A stretch of 64,000 nucleotides of DNA from Oceanospirillum linum (GTDB taxonomy: Bacteria > Pseudomonadota > Gammaproteobacteria > Pseudomonadales > Halomonadaceae), in the NCBI RefSeq assembly GCF_001995095.2, contig NZ_MTSD02000001.1, positions 434,001 to 498,000 of the forward strand. The letters are read 5' to 3'. Position 1 is the first letter of the stretch. The number at the start of each line of letters is the position of its first letter. The position numbers and the translations under genes were made by a program. Of the stretch, positions 27,680 to 38,239 are shown piece by piece. The notes beneath the pieces are model-generated. The model was not told the origin of the DNA. It did not search any database and worked only from the letters and a program-made list of their open reading frames with translations.

Positions 27680-28879
27680 ATGAAAACAATAAAATGCCCA
27701 GCGACCAGAGAGCGTCACGAGCAATATCTGCGCATGAAGCGCTTGGGTATATCCGCACTTTCTCATGGCATGCTACTTCTGATCTTAGCACTGGCTCTCA
27801 GCCTGGATCTGTTAACAGATTTCAGCTTGCTAAGCTTCGTGCTTTTGACATTTAGCGCTATGGCGACCCAGGGAGCTTTTTGGTTACTGTTCCATTGCCG
27901 AATCAATCTCAGGTTCAAAGACCCCTCCCTGACACTGATGCAGATGGCAGTCGCGATTATATGGTTCAGTATTCTGATCAGCCAGCTACCAGAGATACGT
28001 GGTAGCCTGACACTGCTCTACATTATGGTCATGCTGTTTGGAATTTTTCAGATCTCTATGTTTGAGTTTGCTTTCGTTGGCCTGCTCAGTCTTGTCTGCT
28101 TTGGCGGTGTAATCGCTTCAGATCTTTATTTCCACCCGGAAGAAATTAACCTAAAGCTCAGTCTGGTACAGTGGCTTATATTGGCCTCAGCACAAACCTG
28201 GATCGCTCTTTTTGGTAGCTACGTTCGACGGTTGAGTGAGCGCCTGAAGAGACAACGTTCTGTCCTTCGCCACAGTAACCATAAAATGCAACGCGCGAAT
28301 GAAGAACTCGAACAAGCGATGGAACAGCTGGATGAAATAGCCGGAACCGATGAGTTGACCGGCGTACTCAACCGCCGCCGATTTTTTGAAGAAAGCCGAC
28401 TGAGGCTTGCAGGTACAGATGAATACCAGTCTTCTGCACTCTGCATGATAGACCTTGATCACTTCAAAAGAGTGAATGATCGCTTCGGCCACCAGGCAGG
28501 GGATCTTGTATTAGAACGTTTTTGTCAGATAACCCGGGAATGCCTGAGAGGCAGCGATCTGTTTGGCAGGTACGGCGGTGAAGAGTTTATCCTGTTGTTG
28601 CCACAAACCAATCAGGAGAGTGGCGTACAGATCGCCGAACGTATCCGACTTGCTTTCGAACAGTACACCTTTGACAGCATTGAACCAGGCCTCAGGCTTA
28701 GCGCCTCTATCGGCGCTACGCTACACCGCTGGGGCGAAACATTGGAAGAAACATTAAAGCGGGCGGATAAAGCTCTGTATCAGGCAAAAAGCTTCGGCAG
28801 AAACCAGACAATTTATATATCAGGCGCTCAAAGCTCCAGCCGTACATTAGATAACGCAGGAAAGACAGCCAAAGATTAG
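27680..28879 (+). CDS. Membrane diguanylate cyclase (GGDEF)
   Basis: Makes cyclic-di-GMP from two GTP. About 399 residues. The N-terminal ~180 residues carry several hydrophobic helices (about six) of a MASE-like membrane sensor, followed by a short coiled coil. The GGDEF domain has its substrate motif as YGGEEF and an upstream inhibitory-site motif RGSD five residues before FGRYGGEEF, suggesting product feedback. DLDHFKRVNDRFGHQAGD is the metal and base-binding segment. ATG 27680 is preferred to GTG 27668; neither has a strong ribosome site. It lies divergent from the fumarase gene across about 400 bases of otherwise gene-free DNA. Confidence 0.88.
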   Translation: MKTIKCPATRERHEQYLRMKRLGISALSHGMLLLILALALSLDLLTDFSLLSFVLLTFSAMATQGAFWLLFHCRINLRFKDPSLTLMQMAVAIIWFSILISQLPEIRGSLTLLYIMVMLFGIFQISMFEFAFVGLLSLVCFGGVIASDLYFHPEEINLKLSLVQWLILASAQTWIALFGSYVRRLSERLKRQRSVLRHSNHKMQRANEELEQAMEQLDEIAGTDELTGVLNRRRFFEESRLRLAGTDEYQSSALCMIDLDHFKRVNDRFGHQAGDLVLERFCQITRECLRGSDLFGRYGGEEFILLLPQTNQESGVQIAERIRLAFEQYTFDSIEPGLRLSASIGATLHRWGETLEETLKRADKALYQAKSFGRNQTIYISGAQSSSRTLDNAGKTAKD

Positions 28880-28902
28880 ACCTGCACTCTTTGATCTATC
28901 AG

Positions 28903-28949
28903 GAGTCATCAACGCAGTAAATGACAAGAGTCATCAACGCAGCAAATGA
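28903..28949. repeat. Short tandem repeat, 25-base period
   Basis: Two copies of a 22-base unit beginning GAGTCATCAACGCAG, differing at one base, are spaced by three bases between the GGDEF gene and cysQ. This is probably a local duplication. Confidence 0.7.
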
Positions 28950-28952
28950 AAC

Positions 28953-29792
28953 TCAGTGAGTTGGTTCCGCTAATTCACTAAAGTGCTCAGCCCATAACGG
29001 ATCGACCTTCTGGCAAACCACAAACTCCGGATTCAGAAGGCTCGCTTCCTGATTATAACGCAATGGCTTCAGGTCGCCATCCAACACGCATCCCCCCGCC
29101 TGTTCAACAACAGCTTGCGCTGCAGCTGTATCCCACTCACCCGTTGGGCCAAAGCGAACATAAAGATCACTTTTACCGGCAGCCACTAAACAAAGCTTCA
29201 GCGAGCTGCCCATGGGAACATTTTGGAACGCAGGCAAAACGGCGCAGAATTTCTCCAGTCGTTCAGCGCCATGGGAGCGGCTCCCAACGATTCTCCAGAT
29301 TTCAGGCTGATACTTTGGGTCTGTTTTCAGCCGAACCGGGCTATCACTGCCATACTGAGCATGTGCGCCCAGACCCTCGGCACCGGTATAAAGCCAGTCT
29401 TTAACCGGTGAGTACACTACGCCTAAAACAGGCTTACCCTGCTTAATCAATGCAATGTTAACGGTGAATTCACCATTGCGTTTTACAAACTCTTTCGTGC
29501 CATCAAGAGGATCAACCAACCAGTAACAAGACCAGTGTTGGCGCTCTTCCCAGCGAATATCATCACTCTCTTCTGACAATACAGGAATATCCGGCGTCAA
29601 CTGACTCAAGCCTTGCTCAATACAGTGATGAGATGCCAGATCAGCACGGGTCAATGGGCTGTTATCCGCTTTATACTCGATACCTAAATCCTTTTCCTGA
29701 TAAATCGCCATAATCGCCTCACCTGCCTTGCGGGATAACTGTACGATATCAGGTAACAAGGATGCAGGGGTCCTTATACTCGATGTGCTCAT
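28953..29792 (-). CDS. cysQ: 3'(2'),5'-bisphosphate nucleotidase CysQ
   Basis: Removes the 3'-phosphate from 3'-phosphoadenosine 5'-phosphate produced in sulfate assimilation. 279 residues. The inositol-monophosphatase-fold metal motifs are visible: SEESD, DPLDGTKEF and WDTAAAQAVVEQAGG. GSRSHG is an additional family motif. The length is in the usual range (about 250-280). Confidence 0.88.
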   Translation of the reverse strand: MSTSSIRTPASLLPDIVQLSRKAGEAIMAIYQEKDLGIEYKADNSPLTRADLASHHCIEQGLSQLTPDIPVLSEESDDIRWEERQHWSCYWLVDPLDGTKEFVKRNGEFTVNIALIKQGKPVLGVVYSPVKDWLYTGAEGLGAHAQYGSDSPVRLKTDPKYQPEIWRIVGSRSHGAERLEKFCAVLPAFQNVPMGSSLKLCLVAAGKSDLYVRFGPTGEWDTAAAQAVVEQAGGCVLDGDLKPLRYNQEASLLNPEFVVCQKVDPLWAEHFSELAEPTH

Positions 29793-29833
29793 AATGACTC
29801 CTTAGCCAAATACCGATATGGAAAATCAACGGA

Positions 29834-30745
29834 TTAAAATAGAGGTGGGATCAGGTAACTCGTCAGCAGAAGAGTGCCAAATATCGCATGAAAGCGCCCG
29901 GTTAATGGTGTAATCATCACGCGCTCATTTGCCGGAACGGTCAGCAAACGCCAGGGGGCCTTTAGTGCCAATAGACTCATCAGTATCCATGCACTAAACG
30001 GCATCACACCGCTAAGCCATAACAGCAGAGCAGCAACAAATGCCGACAAGGCCATAAGTCTGTAGAGCACGACTGACTTCTGATAACCAATACGCACCGT
30101 CAGTGTCTGCTGGCCAACAGCCTTATCACTCTCAAAATCACGTAGCTCATTACTCAATAGTAACAGTGAAGTCAGAATACTTAACGGAATCGCCTGCAAA
30201 AAATATTCTATTTTAAAATATCCACTCATTACATAAGCGGACCCTGAAATCATCAGAATGCCCATCATAAAAAAAACAATGGGCACACCTAACCCTCGGT
30301 TTTTATAGTTGATGGGCTCTTGAGTATAAAAGTAAGCACCCGCTAAGCCGACGAGACAGATCCATAATAGATCCAATCCTCGTAAACTGATTAAAAACAA
30401 GCCAATCAGAATTGCCATCAGAAAACAGAGAAGGCCTAACCGAAAATTCCGGTCAATCAAGCAGGCTATGTCTTGCCGGTCACTTTCTGAGGCATTAGGA
30501 AAGCGCTGATCCAGTTCACGGATATCAGAATGATCGTTAATCAGGTTAACGGCAAACTGCAGCAGAATTCCTCCGGCCAGAATAGCCGCGGCAAAAAGAA
30601 AAGGTGCATGGCTACCATTCCAACCCAGAATGATACCCTGCAGGCAGGAAAGAACAGCAACCACCAGTGAAAAAGGACGGGCAGCCTTCAGCAATTGGTA
30701 TTTCTGAGGGTTGCTATGTCGGCTGCCAAGCGTTTGCGCTGTCAT
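29834..30745 (-). CDS. UbiA-family prenyltransferase (MenA-like)
   Basis: Integral membrane enzyme of 303 residues with about eight to nine helices. The two Asp-rich motifs binding the prenyl diphosphate through Mg2+ are NDHSDIRELD (near residue 70) and RDFESDKAVGQQTLTVRIG (near 195). It is most like 1,4-dihydroxy-2-naphthoate prenyltransferases by motif style, but no other menaquinone genes are in the window, so the aromatic acceptor is uncertain. Confidence 0.75.
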   Translation of the reverse strand: MTAQTLGSRHSNPQKYQLLKAARPFSLVVAVLSCLQGIILGWNGSHAPFLFAAAILAGGILLQFAVNLINDHSDIRELDQRFPNASESDRQDIACLIDRNFRLGLLCFLMAILIGLFLISLRGLDLLWICLVGLAGAYFYTQEPINYKNRGLGVPIVFFMMGILMISGSAYVMSGYFKIEYFLQAIPLSILTSLLLLSNELRDFESDKAVGQQTLTVRIGYQKSVVLYRLMALSAFVAALLLWLSGVMPFSAWILMSLLALKAPWRLLTVPANERVMITPLTGRFHAIFGTLLLTSYLIPPLF

Positions 30746-30871
30746 GCTTTATCCTTAGCCTCTGCTATTGCCATAGGACTTTTTCTGAAACCTGTGCAAA
30801 TGAGAATTTTACAGGCGGCTAATAGCAGAGATCAGTTACTTATTATGACGGATCGGAAAAACCAATACAGG

Positions 30872-32257
30872 TTACTTCAGATCACGCATCAGCAGCGCAT
30901 ACTCCAGATCCGCCTCGTTAAGGCCTGTTCCATCCAGCTCAAACCTGACAATATGACCATTACCAGGTGCAACCTGCATATCCTGACCTTTGCGGTTTTC
31001 CATCTGTTGCAGCTGGAAGCGACGATTCCCCTCCGGCAACATAAGCTCCAGCATATCACCGGTTTCAAAGCGATTTTTTACATCGATTTCCAGGACATTA
31101 CGCTGGCTATCGAAGTTCATAACCTCACCAACAAACTGCTGATTCACCCCAATAGAGTTACCGGTTTCATAGTTTTGGTACTCATCATGGACATGGCGAC
31201 GGTAAAAGCCTTCGGTGTAACCCCGGTGCGCCATATTCTCCAGCGTATCCATCAGACTCATATCAAATGGCCGGCCAGCAACCGCATCATCAATCGCTTT
31301 GCGGTATACCTGGGCGGTTCGTGCCACATAATAATGCGACTTGGTACGGCCTTCGATCTTCAGTGAATGAATACCCATCTTAGTCAGGCGTTCAACGTGC
31401 TGTACTGCACGCAGATCCTTAGAGTTCATGATGTAGGTGCCGTGCTCATCTTCATACACCGGCATCATCTCTCCCGGTCGGGAAGCCTCTTCAATCAGTG
31501 CAGATAAGCCTTGGCTGTTCTCATCATGGTGCATAGCACCCGGTGACATGACGTCACCCCCGGACATGGACGGGTCCCAAACACCAGCAGACTGATCAAC
31601 CTGGGAGACAGGGATCAGGTCACCTGTTGCATCCGTTTGTGTCTGAACAGTATTGTAGTTCCAGCGGCAGGCATTGGTGCAGGTTCCCTGGTTCGGATCG
31701 CGATGGTTAAAGTAACCGGACAACAGGCAGCGACCTGAGTAAGCGATACACAATGCGCCATGCACAAAGGTTTCCAGCTCAAGCTCCGGACATTCATTAC
31801 GGATCTCTTCAATCTCTTCGAGGGAAAGCTCCCGTGACAGAATGATCCGCTCGACACCTTGCTGGTGCCAGAACTTAGCTGCAGCAAAGTTCACCACATT
31901 AGACTGTACAGACAGATGAATAGTTTGCTCAGGCCAACGCTCACGGACCATCATAATCAGACCTGGGTCTGACATAATCAGAGCATCTGGCTTCATCTCA
32001 ATGATAGGAGCCATATCATTCAGGTAAGTACGCACTTTGGCATTATGGGGGGCAATATTACTTGCCACGTAAAACTGTTTACCCCGGTCATGAGCGTACT
32101 GAATCCCCTTCTCCAGGTTATCCAGTTTAAAATCGTTATTTCGGACACGAAGGCTGTAACGGGGCTGCCCTGCATAGACGGCATCTGCACCATAGGCAAA
32201 AGCGTAACGCATATTTTTAAAGGTACCCGCCGGGGAAAGAAGCTCAGGCTTAAACAT
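30872..32257 (-). CDS. trhP: tRNA uridine-34 hydroxylase TrhP (YegQ, U32 peptidase family)
   Basis: Member of the collagenase-like U32 family; the E. coli homologue YegQ/TrhP hydroxylates U34 of certain tRNAs in a prephenate-dependent step toward cmo5U. 461 residues from ATG 32257, with GAGG six bases upstream; the 51 upstream codons do not match the family. N-terminus KPELLSPAGTFKNMRYAFAYGADAVYAG and the Cys-rich segment CIAYSGRCLLSGYFNHRDPNQGTC are diagnostic. The cysteines probably bind an iron-sulfur cluster. Confidence 0.85.
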   Translation of the reverse strand: MFKPELLSPAGTFKNMRYAFAYGADAVYAGQPRYSLRVRNNDFKLDNLEKGIQYAHDRGKQFYVASNIAPHNAKVRTYLNDMAPIIEMKPDALIMSDPGLIMMVRERWPEQTIHLSVQSNVVNFAAAKFWHQQGVERIILSRELSLEEIEEIRNECPELELETFVHGALCIAYSGRCLLSGYFNHRDPNQGTCTNACRWNYNTVQTQTDATGDLIPVSQVDQSAGVWDPSMSGGDVMSPGAMHHDENSQGLSALIEEASRPGEMMPVYEDEHGTYIMNSKDLRAVQHVERLTKMGIHSLKIEGRTKSHYYVARTAQVYRKAIDDAVAGRPFDMSLMDTLENMAHRGYTEGFYRRHVHDEYQNYETGNSIGVNQQFVGEVMNFDSQRNVLEIDVKNRFETGDMLELMLPEGNRRFQLQQMENRKGQDMQVAPGNGHIVRFELDGTGLNEADLEYALLMRDLK

Positions 32258-32540
32258 ATCAACCTCTTCGGTGTCTGGTTGCAGGCCAGATCCACCCTTT
32301 GAGAAAACGCGCACTGCAAGCGTAAAATTGAAAGCTGGCGATTCTAACACAGGCATGGTTAGACAACAGTCTAATCCCATATTTTTAGTGGCAGTTAAGC
32401 TGGTTATCACTCAGAATTTTATGATCGATACGGTCACAACAGCGCAACAAAATCGTAATCTTATCGAAACACTCTTTTTATAGGCTGCTAGAAAGTTCAG
32501 ATTCAATATTTCTAATTGCCTGATATAAAAGGAAACCAAT

Positions 32541-33098
32541 ATGAAACTCAAAGCATTAGCTAAAGCTCTTCTGATAACGGGCGCAATTGCAGGCGTGTCT
32601 GCCTGTGCCCAAATGGGTACGGCACATAATAGTGCACAGGAACAGATGCAGCAGGCTAAAGCCTTGTATGAAGTACATCATGATGATGGTCGTATCTATT
32701 TTTTCTATGACAAGTCCACTTACGCTCATTTTCTGCAGCACGGTGAAACACCCTATGCCTTTAAACGTATTGCTTCAGGCCCTAATGGTGAAACCCTGGT
32801 CTTTGGACTCAACGGGAAAGACAAAAAGAAACGTTCCGGTGTAGAAAGCGTTGATATGTATGATGGCAAACTCAAGCCAGATGCTTTCTATGGTGAAATG
32901 AGAGCTGAGGGCCGTATCTATGTGTTCTCAACGCTGGAAGATATGCAGAATGTGCGTGCCACTGGCGAAACCCCTTATCGCTTCACCCAAATTGGTGATG
33001 GCCCTAACGGTGAAACCATTGTTTATGTTTTAAACAACAGTAATAAGAAGCAACGCCCTGATGCACTGATTGCTCAGTTTAAAGCGCAATACCAGTAA
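32541..33098 (+). CDS. Predicted lipoprotein with two internal repeats
   Basis: A 185-residue exported protein. A signal peptide (KALAKALLITGAIAGVSA) ends in a lipobox with Cys22. The mature part has two related units, about residues 43-98 and 112-168, each with GRIYFF/VF, GETPYxF and GPNGETxVxxLN elements and a Lys-rich tail. No family is recognised. Strand-rich repeats suggest a surface or periplasmic binding domain. It is single-gene, with its own terminator. Confidence 0.75.
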   Translation: MKLKALAKALLITGAIAGVSACAQMGTAHNSAQEQMQQAKALYEVHHDDGRIYFFYDKSTYAHFLQHGETPYAFKRIASGPNGETLVFGLNGKDKKKRSGVESVDMYDGKLKPDAFYGEMRAEGRIYVFSTLEDMQNVRATGETPYRFTQIGDGPNGETIVYVLNNSNKKQRPDALIAQFKAQYQ

Positions 33099-33136
33099 GC
33101 AATTGCCCTCTTCAGGAGGAAAAAGACTTGCGCTTG

Positions 33137-33160
33137 AAACCAGCTTCGGCTGGTTTTTTT
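33137..33160 (+). terminator. Terminator after the lipoprotein gene
   Basis: Stem AAACCAGC/GCTGGTTT with a TTCG loop, followed by a T-run, 38 bases after the stop codon. Confidence 0.85.
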
Positions 33161-33218
33161 GAGCCCAAAATTCCTGTCAGAGATCAGAAGCCAATACCAA
33201 CTGAGCATAAACAGGCAA

Positions 33219-33247
33219 TAAAAAAGGCGACCCTAGGGTCGCCTTTT
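33219..33247 (-). terminator. Terminator of the sdh-suc block
   Basis: A near-perfect palindrome AAAAGGCGACCC/GGGTCGCCTTTT lies about 60 bases beyond sucD on the minus strand, with T-rich flank there. It ends the long TCA transcription unit. Confidence 0.85.
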
Positions 33248-33308
33248 GGTGTGCTTACGCACAGTAATTATCAGTCTTATTAATAATTACCACTTACTCA
33301 AAGTAAGT

Positions 33309-34184
33309 TTATTTCCAACCAGTAACTTCGCGCAGACCGTCTGCGATACCAGCCAGAGAGCGTACAGTCTTAACGCCAGCGTCTTCCAGTGCAGCAAACT
33401 TGTCATCTGCAGTACCTTTACCACCGGAGATGATTGCACCAGCATGACCCATACGCTTGCCTTTAGGTGCAGTTACACCAGCAATGTAGGATACAACAGG
33501 CTTAGATACATTCGCTTTGATGTAAGCAGCAGCTTCTTCTTCAGCAGTACCACCGATCTCACCGATCATTACGATCGCTTCAGTCTGTGGATCATTCTCA
33601 AATTTTTCCAGAATGTCGATGAAGTTAGAACCTGGAATCGGGTCACCACCGATACCAACACAAGTGGACTGACCGAAACCAGCATCAGTCGTCTGCTTAA
33701 CGGCTTCGTAAGTCAGAGTACCGGAGCGGGAAACGATACCTACTTTACCCGGCAGGTGAATGTGGCCCGGCATGATACCGATCTTACATTCGCCTGGAGT
33801 GATAACACCCGGGCAGTTAGGGCCAACCAGCTGAACACCCAGCTCGTCACACTTAACTTTACAGTCCAGCATATCCAGCACAGGAATGTGCTCAGTGATA
33901 CAAACGATCAGCTTGATACCTGCGTTTGCTGCTTCCAGGATAGAATCCTTACAGAAAGGAGCAGGAACGTAGATAACAGAAGCGTCAGCGCCAGTGGTTT
34001 CAACAGCTTCAGCAACTGTGTTGAATACCGGCAGACCCAGGTGAGTCGTACCACCCTTACCAGGAGTTACACCACCAACCATCTGAGTACCATATGCAAT
34101 AGCTTGCTCAGAATGGAAAGTACCCTGACCACCAGTGAAACCCTGGCAGATTACTTTAGTGTCTTTGTTGATTAAGATAGACAT
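33309..34184 (-). CDS. sucD: Succinyl-CoA synthetase alpha subunit SucD
   Basis: CoA-binding subunit of succinyl-CoA synthetase, forming ATP or GTP from succinyl-CoA. 291 residues. The CoA-binding N-terminus contains [15 protein letters not shown]. The phosphohistidine loop is [17 protein letters not shown]. It follows sucC with a four-base gap, typical of coupled translation. Last gene of the block. Confidence 0.96.
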   Translation of the reverse strand: MSILINKDTKVICQGFTGGQGTFHSEQAIAYGTQMVGGVTPGKGGTTHLGLPVFNTVAEAVETTGADASVIYVPAPFCKDSILEAANAGIKLIVCITEHIPVLDMLDCKVKCDELGVQLVGPNCPGVITPGECKIGIMPGHIHLPGKVGIVSRSGTLTYEAVKQTTDAGFGQSTCVGIGGDPIPGSNFIDILEKFENDPQTEAIVMIGEIGGTAEEEAAAYIKANVSKPVVSYIAGVTAPKGKRMGHAGAIISGGKGTADDKFAALEDAGVKTVRSLAGIADGLREVTGWK

Positions 34185-34188
34185 TCGA

Positions 34189-35352
34189 TTAGTTCCCCGC
34201 CGCTTTTACCGCTTGTTGAGCAGCGTCAGTTAAGCTTTCAGCTGCGATGATATCCAGGCCAGATTCAGACAGAACCTTTTTACCCAGGTCGGCATTGGTA
34301 CCCTCAAGACGAACAACAACAGGTACGTTAACACCTACTTCTTTCACCGCACCGATGATACCTTCAGCAATCATATCGCAACGAACGATACCACCGAAAA
34401 TATTCACCAGAACTGCTTTAACTTTACTGTCGGACAGAATCAGTTTGAATGCGTGAGCAACGCGCTCTTTCGTCGCACCGCCACCAACGTCCAGGAAGTT
34501 CGCAGGGAAACCACCGTGCAGAGCAACGATATCCATCGTGCCCATCGCCAGACCAGCACCATTCACCATGCAACCGATGTTACCATCCAGTGCTACATAG
34601 TTAAGATCCCATTCTGCAGCTTCAGCTTCACGAGCATCTTCCTGGGAAGGGTCGTTCATCTCCTGCAGATCTTTGTGACGGTATACAGAGTTACCATCAA
34701 CACCCAGCTTGGCATCCAGACAGTGCAGATCACCGTCTTCTTTAACAACCAGAGGGTTAATTTCGATCAGCGCCAGATCTTTTTCCTGGAATAATTTAGC
34801 CAGACCCATAAAGATCTTAGTAAACTGACCAACCTGAGTCTTGTTCAGACCCAGTTTAAAGCCAAGCTCACGGCCTTGGTATGGCTGTGCGCCAACCAGA
34901 GGATCGATAACAGCTTTCAGAATCTTTTCTGGAGTTTCTTCAGCGACTTTCTCGATCTCAACACCACCTTCAGTGGATGCCATGAAAACGATACGACGAG
35001 TAGCACGGTCAACAACCGCACCCAGGTAAAGTTCGTCAGCAATGTCAGTGCAGGTTTCTACTAAGATTTTAGAAACAGGTTGACCATTTTCATCAGTCTG
35101 GTAAGTCACCAGATTTTTACCCAGCCAGTTCTGAGCGAACTCGGCAGCCTGAGCCGGAGTTTCGATCAGTTTCACACCACCAGCCTTACCACGGCCACCT
35201 GCGTGAACCTGTGCTTTAACTACCCACTTGTCACCACCGATTTTTTCACACGCTTGCGCGGCTTCTTCCGGGGTATCTACAGCAAAACCCTTGGAGACAG
35301 GCAGTCCGTATGCGGCAAAAAGCTGTTTGCCCTGATATTCATGAAGATTCAT
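34189..35352 (-). CDS. sucC: Succinyl-CoA synthetase beta subunit SucC
   Basis: ATP-grasp subunit that binds nucleotide and succinate. 387 residues. [22 protein letters not shown] at the N-terminus, [18 protein letters not shown] in the nucleotide fold, and [12 protein letters not shown] and [10 protein letters not shown] in the C-terminal ligase domain are characteristic. It is followed immediately by sucD. Confidence 0.96.
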   Translation of the reverse strand: MNLHEYQGKQLFAAYGLPVSKGFAVDTPEEAAQACEKIGGDKWVVKAQVHAGGRGKAGGVKLIETPAQAAEFAQNWLGKNLVTYQTDENGQPVSKILVETCTDIADELYLGAVVDRATRRIVFMASTEGGVEIEKVAEETPEKILKAVIDPLVGAQPYQGRELGFKLGLNKTQVGQFTKIFMGLAKLFQEKDLALIEINPLVVKEDGDLHCLDAKLGVDGNSVYRHKDLQEMNDPSQEDAREAEAAEWDLNYVALDGNIGCMVNGAGLAMGTMDIVALHGGFPANFLDVGGGATKERVAHAFKLILSDSKVKAVLVNIFGGIVRCDMIAEGIIGAVKEVGVNVPVVVRLEGTNADLGKKVLSESGLDIIAAESLTDAAQQAVKAAGN

Positions 35353-35387
35353 ACTGCTAAGCCATTTTTTTGTGCACTAACACTATT

Positions 35388-35414
35388 GGCGACACCTTGG
35401 GGTATGGTGTCGCC
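35388..35414 (-). promoter_or_regulatory. Hairpin in the lpd-sucC gap
   Basis: A perfect nine-base-pair stem GGCGACACC/GGTGTCGCC with a nine-base loop occurs between lpd and sucC. It has no T-run on the minus strand, so it is more likely an mRNA processing or stabilising element than a terminator. Confidence 0.45.
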
Positions 35415-35459
35415 CCCTGCTACGGTTACCCGTAATTTTTTATTTCTTAAACGTCAAAA

Positions 35460-36920
<1,461 letters not shown>

Positions 36921-36941
36921 TCATGAGTGATCAAACTGTAC

Positions 36942-38153
36942 TTAAACTTCCAGCAGGATACGAGCTGGATCTTCAAGAAGTTCCTTGATGGTAACAAGGA
37001 ACTGTACAGCATCTTTACCATCGATCATACGGTGGTCATAAGACAGCGCAAGATACATCATAGGACGAATCTCAACTTGTCCATTAACTGCCATAGGTCG
37101 TTCCTGAATTTTGTGCATACCCAGAATAGCAGTCTGAGGAGCATTCAGGATTGGAGTAGACATCAGAGAGCCGAATACACCGCCGTTAGTAATGGTGAAA
37201 GTACCACCTGTCATATCAGCAATGCCCAATTTACCTTCACGGCCGCGCTTCGCGTATTCACCGATGCTGGATTCTACATCAGCCAGGCTCATAGTGTCGG
37301 TATCGCGCAGAATTGGAACAACCAGACCACGATCAGTAGAGACTGCAACACCGATATCGTAGTAACCGTGGTAAACAATATCCGAGCCGTCGATGGAAGC
37401 GTTAACATCCGGGAAGCGTTTCAGAGCCTCGGCAGCCGCCTTTACGAAGAAAGACATAAAGCCAAGACGAGTGCCGTTGTGCTTCTTCTCGAACATATCT
37501 TTGTATTTCTTACGCAGCTCCATAACCGGCTTCATGTCCACTTCATTGTAAGTGGTCAGCATAGCGGCAGTTTGCTGAGCATCAACCAGACGCTTAGCGA
37601 TGGTCTGACGCATACGGCTCATTGGAACACGTTTCTCAACACGCTCACCGGCAGCAACATTCACTTCAACGGCAGGAGCTGCAGCAGGTGCCGCTTTAGC
37701 AGCGCCGGACTGTACTGCTTTCTGTACGTCTTCTTTAGTGACACGGCCACCTTTACCGGTACCGGTCAGCTTGGCAACATCCAGGCCATTCTCATCAGCC
37801 ATCTTGCGGGCTGCAGGGCTCAGAATCTTGTCACCAACCTGAACGGTTTCTTCTTCAGAAGCAGAAGGTGCAGCGGCGGAAGCTTCTTCAGCAGGTGCAG
37901 CTGTAGTCCCAGCAGCGCCTTCTTCAAAAATTGCGATGACCTCGTCGCTCAACACTGTAGCGTCAAGATCCTTTCTGATCTCTTTAATAACACCATCAGC
38001 AGGGGCAACAACTTCCAGAACAACTTTATCAGTTTCGATTTCAACCAGCAGCTCATCACGTGAAACAGCTTCGCCAGGTTGTTTTGCCCAGTTTACGATG
38101 GTTCCGTCTGCAACAGATTCAGGGAAGACGGGAGCTTTAATTTCAGTAGCCAT
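36942..38153 (-). CDS. sucB: 2-oxoglutarate dehydrogenase E2, dihydrolipoyl succinyltransferase
   Basis: Core of the 2-oxoglutarate dehydrogenase complex; transfers the succinyl group from lipoamide to CoA. About 403 residues from ATG 38153 ([17 protein letters not shown]). Lipoyl domain with modified Lys in [11 protein letters not shown]; Ala/Pro/Glu linker; E3-binding domain ([16 protein letters not shown]); catalytic domain ending in [17 protein letters not shown] with the active His and Asp. It has one lipoyl domain, as is usual for SucB. Confidence 0.96.
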   Translation of the reverse strand: MATEIKAPVFPESVADGTIVNWAKQPGEAVSRDELLVEIETDKVVLEVVAPADGVIKEIRKDLDATVLSDEVIAIFEEGAAGTTAAPAEEASAAAPSASEEETVQVGDKILSPAARKMADENGLDVAKLTGTGKGGRVTKEDVQKAVQSGAAKAAPAAAPAVEVNVAAGERVEKRVPMSRMRQTIAKRLVDAQQTAAMLTTYNEVDMKPVMELRKKYKDMFEKKHNGTRLGFMSFFVKAAAEALKRFPDVNASIDGSDIVYHGYYDIGVAVSTDRGLVVPILRDTDTMSLADVESSIGEYAKRGREGKLGIADMTGGTFTITNGGVFGSLMSTPILNAPQTAILGMHKIQERPMAVNGQVEIRPMMYLALSYDHRMIDGKDAVQFLVTIKELLEDPARILLEV

Positions 38154-38239
38154 GTTCGGTCCTTTCTGGATTGTTCTTTGTTTGCACAAACAAAAAATCT
38201 GAGGTGCCCCGCCAGTTAGCAGGGCACGTAATTGATCAA

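Noticed and set aside
33246-34175. 309-codon open frame opposite sucD
   Set aside because: Shadow of sucD, same reasoning.
36927-38063. 378-codon open frame opposite sucB
   Set aside because: Shadow of sucB; Cys/Ser-rich low-quality sequence with no homology.
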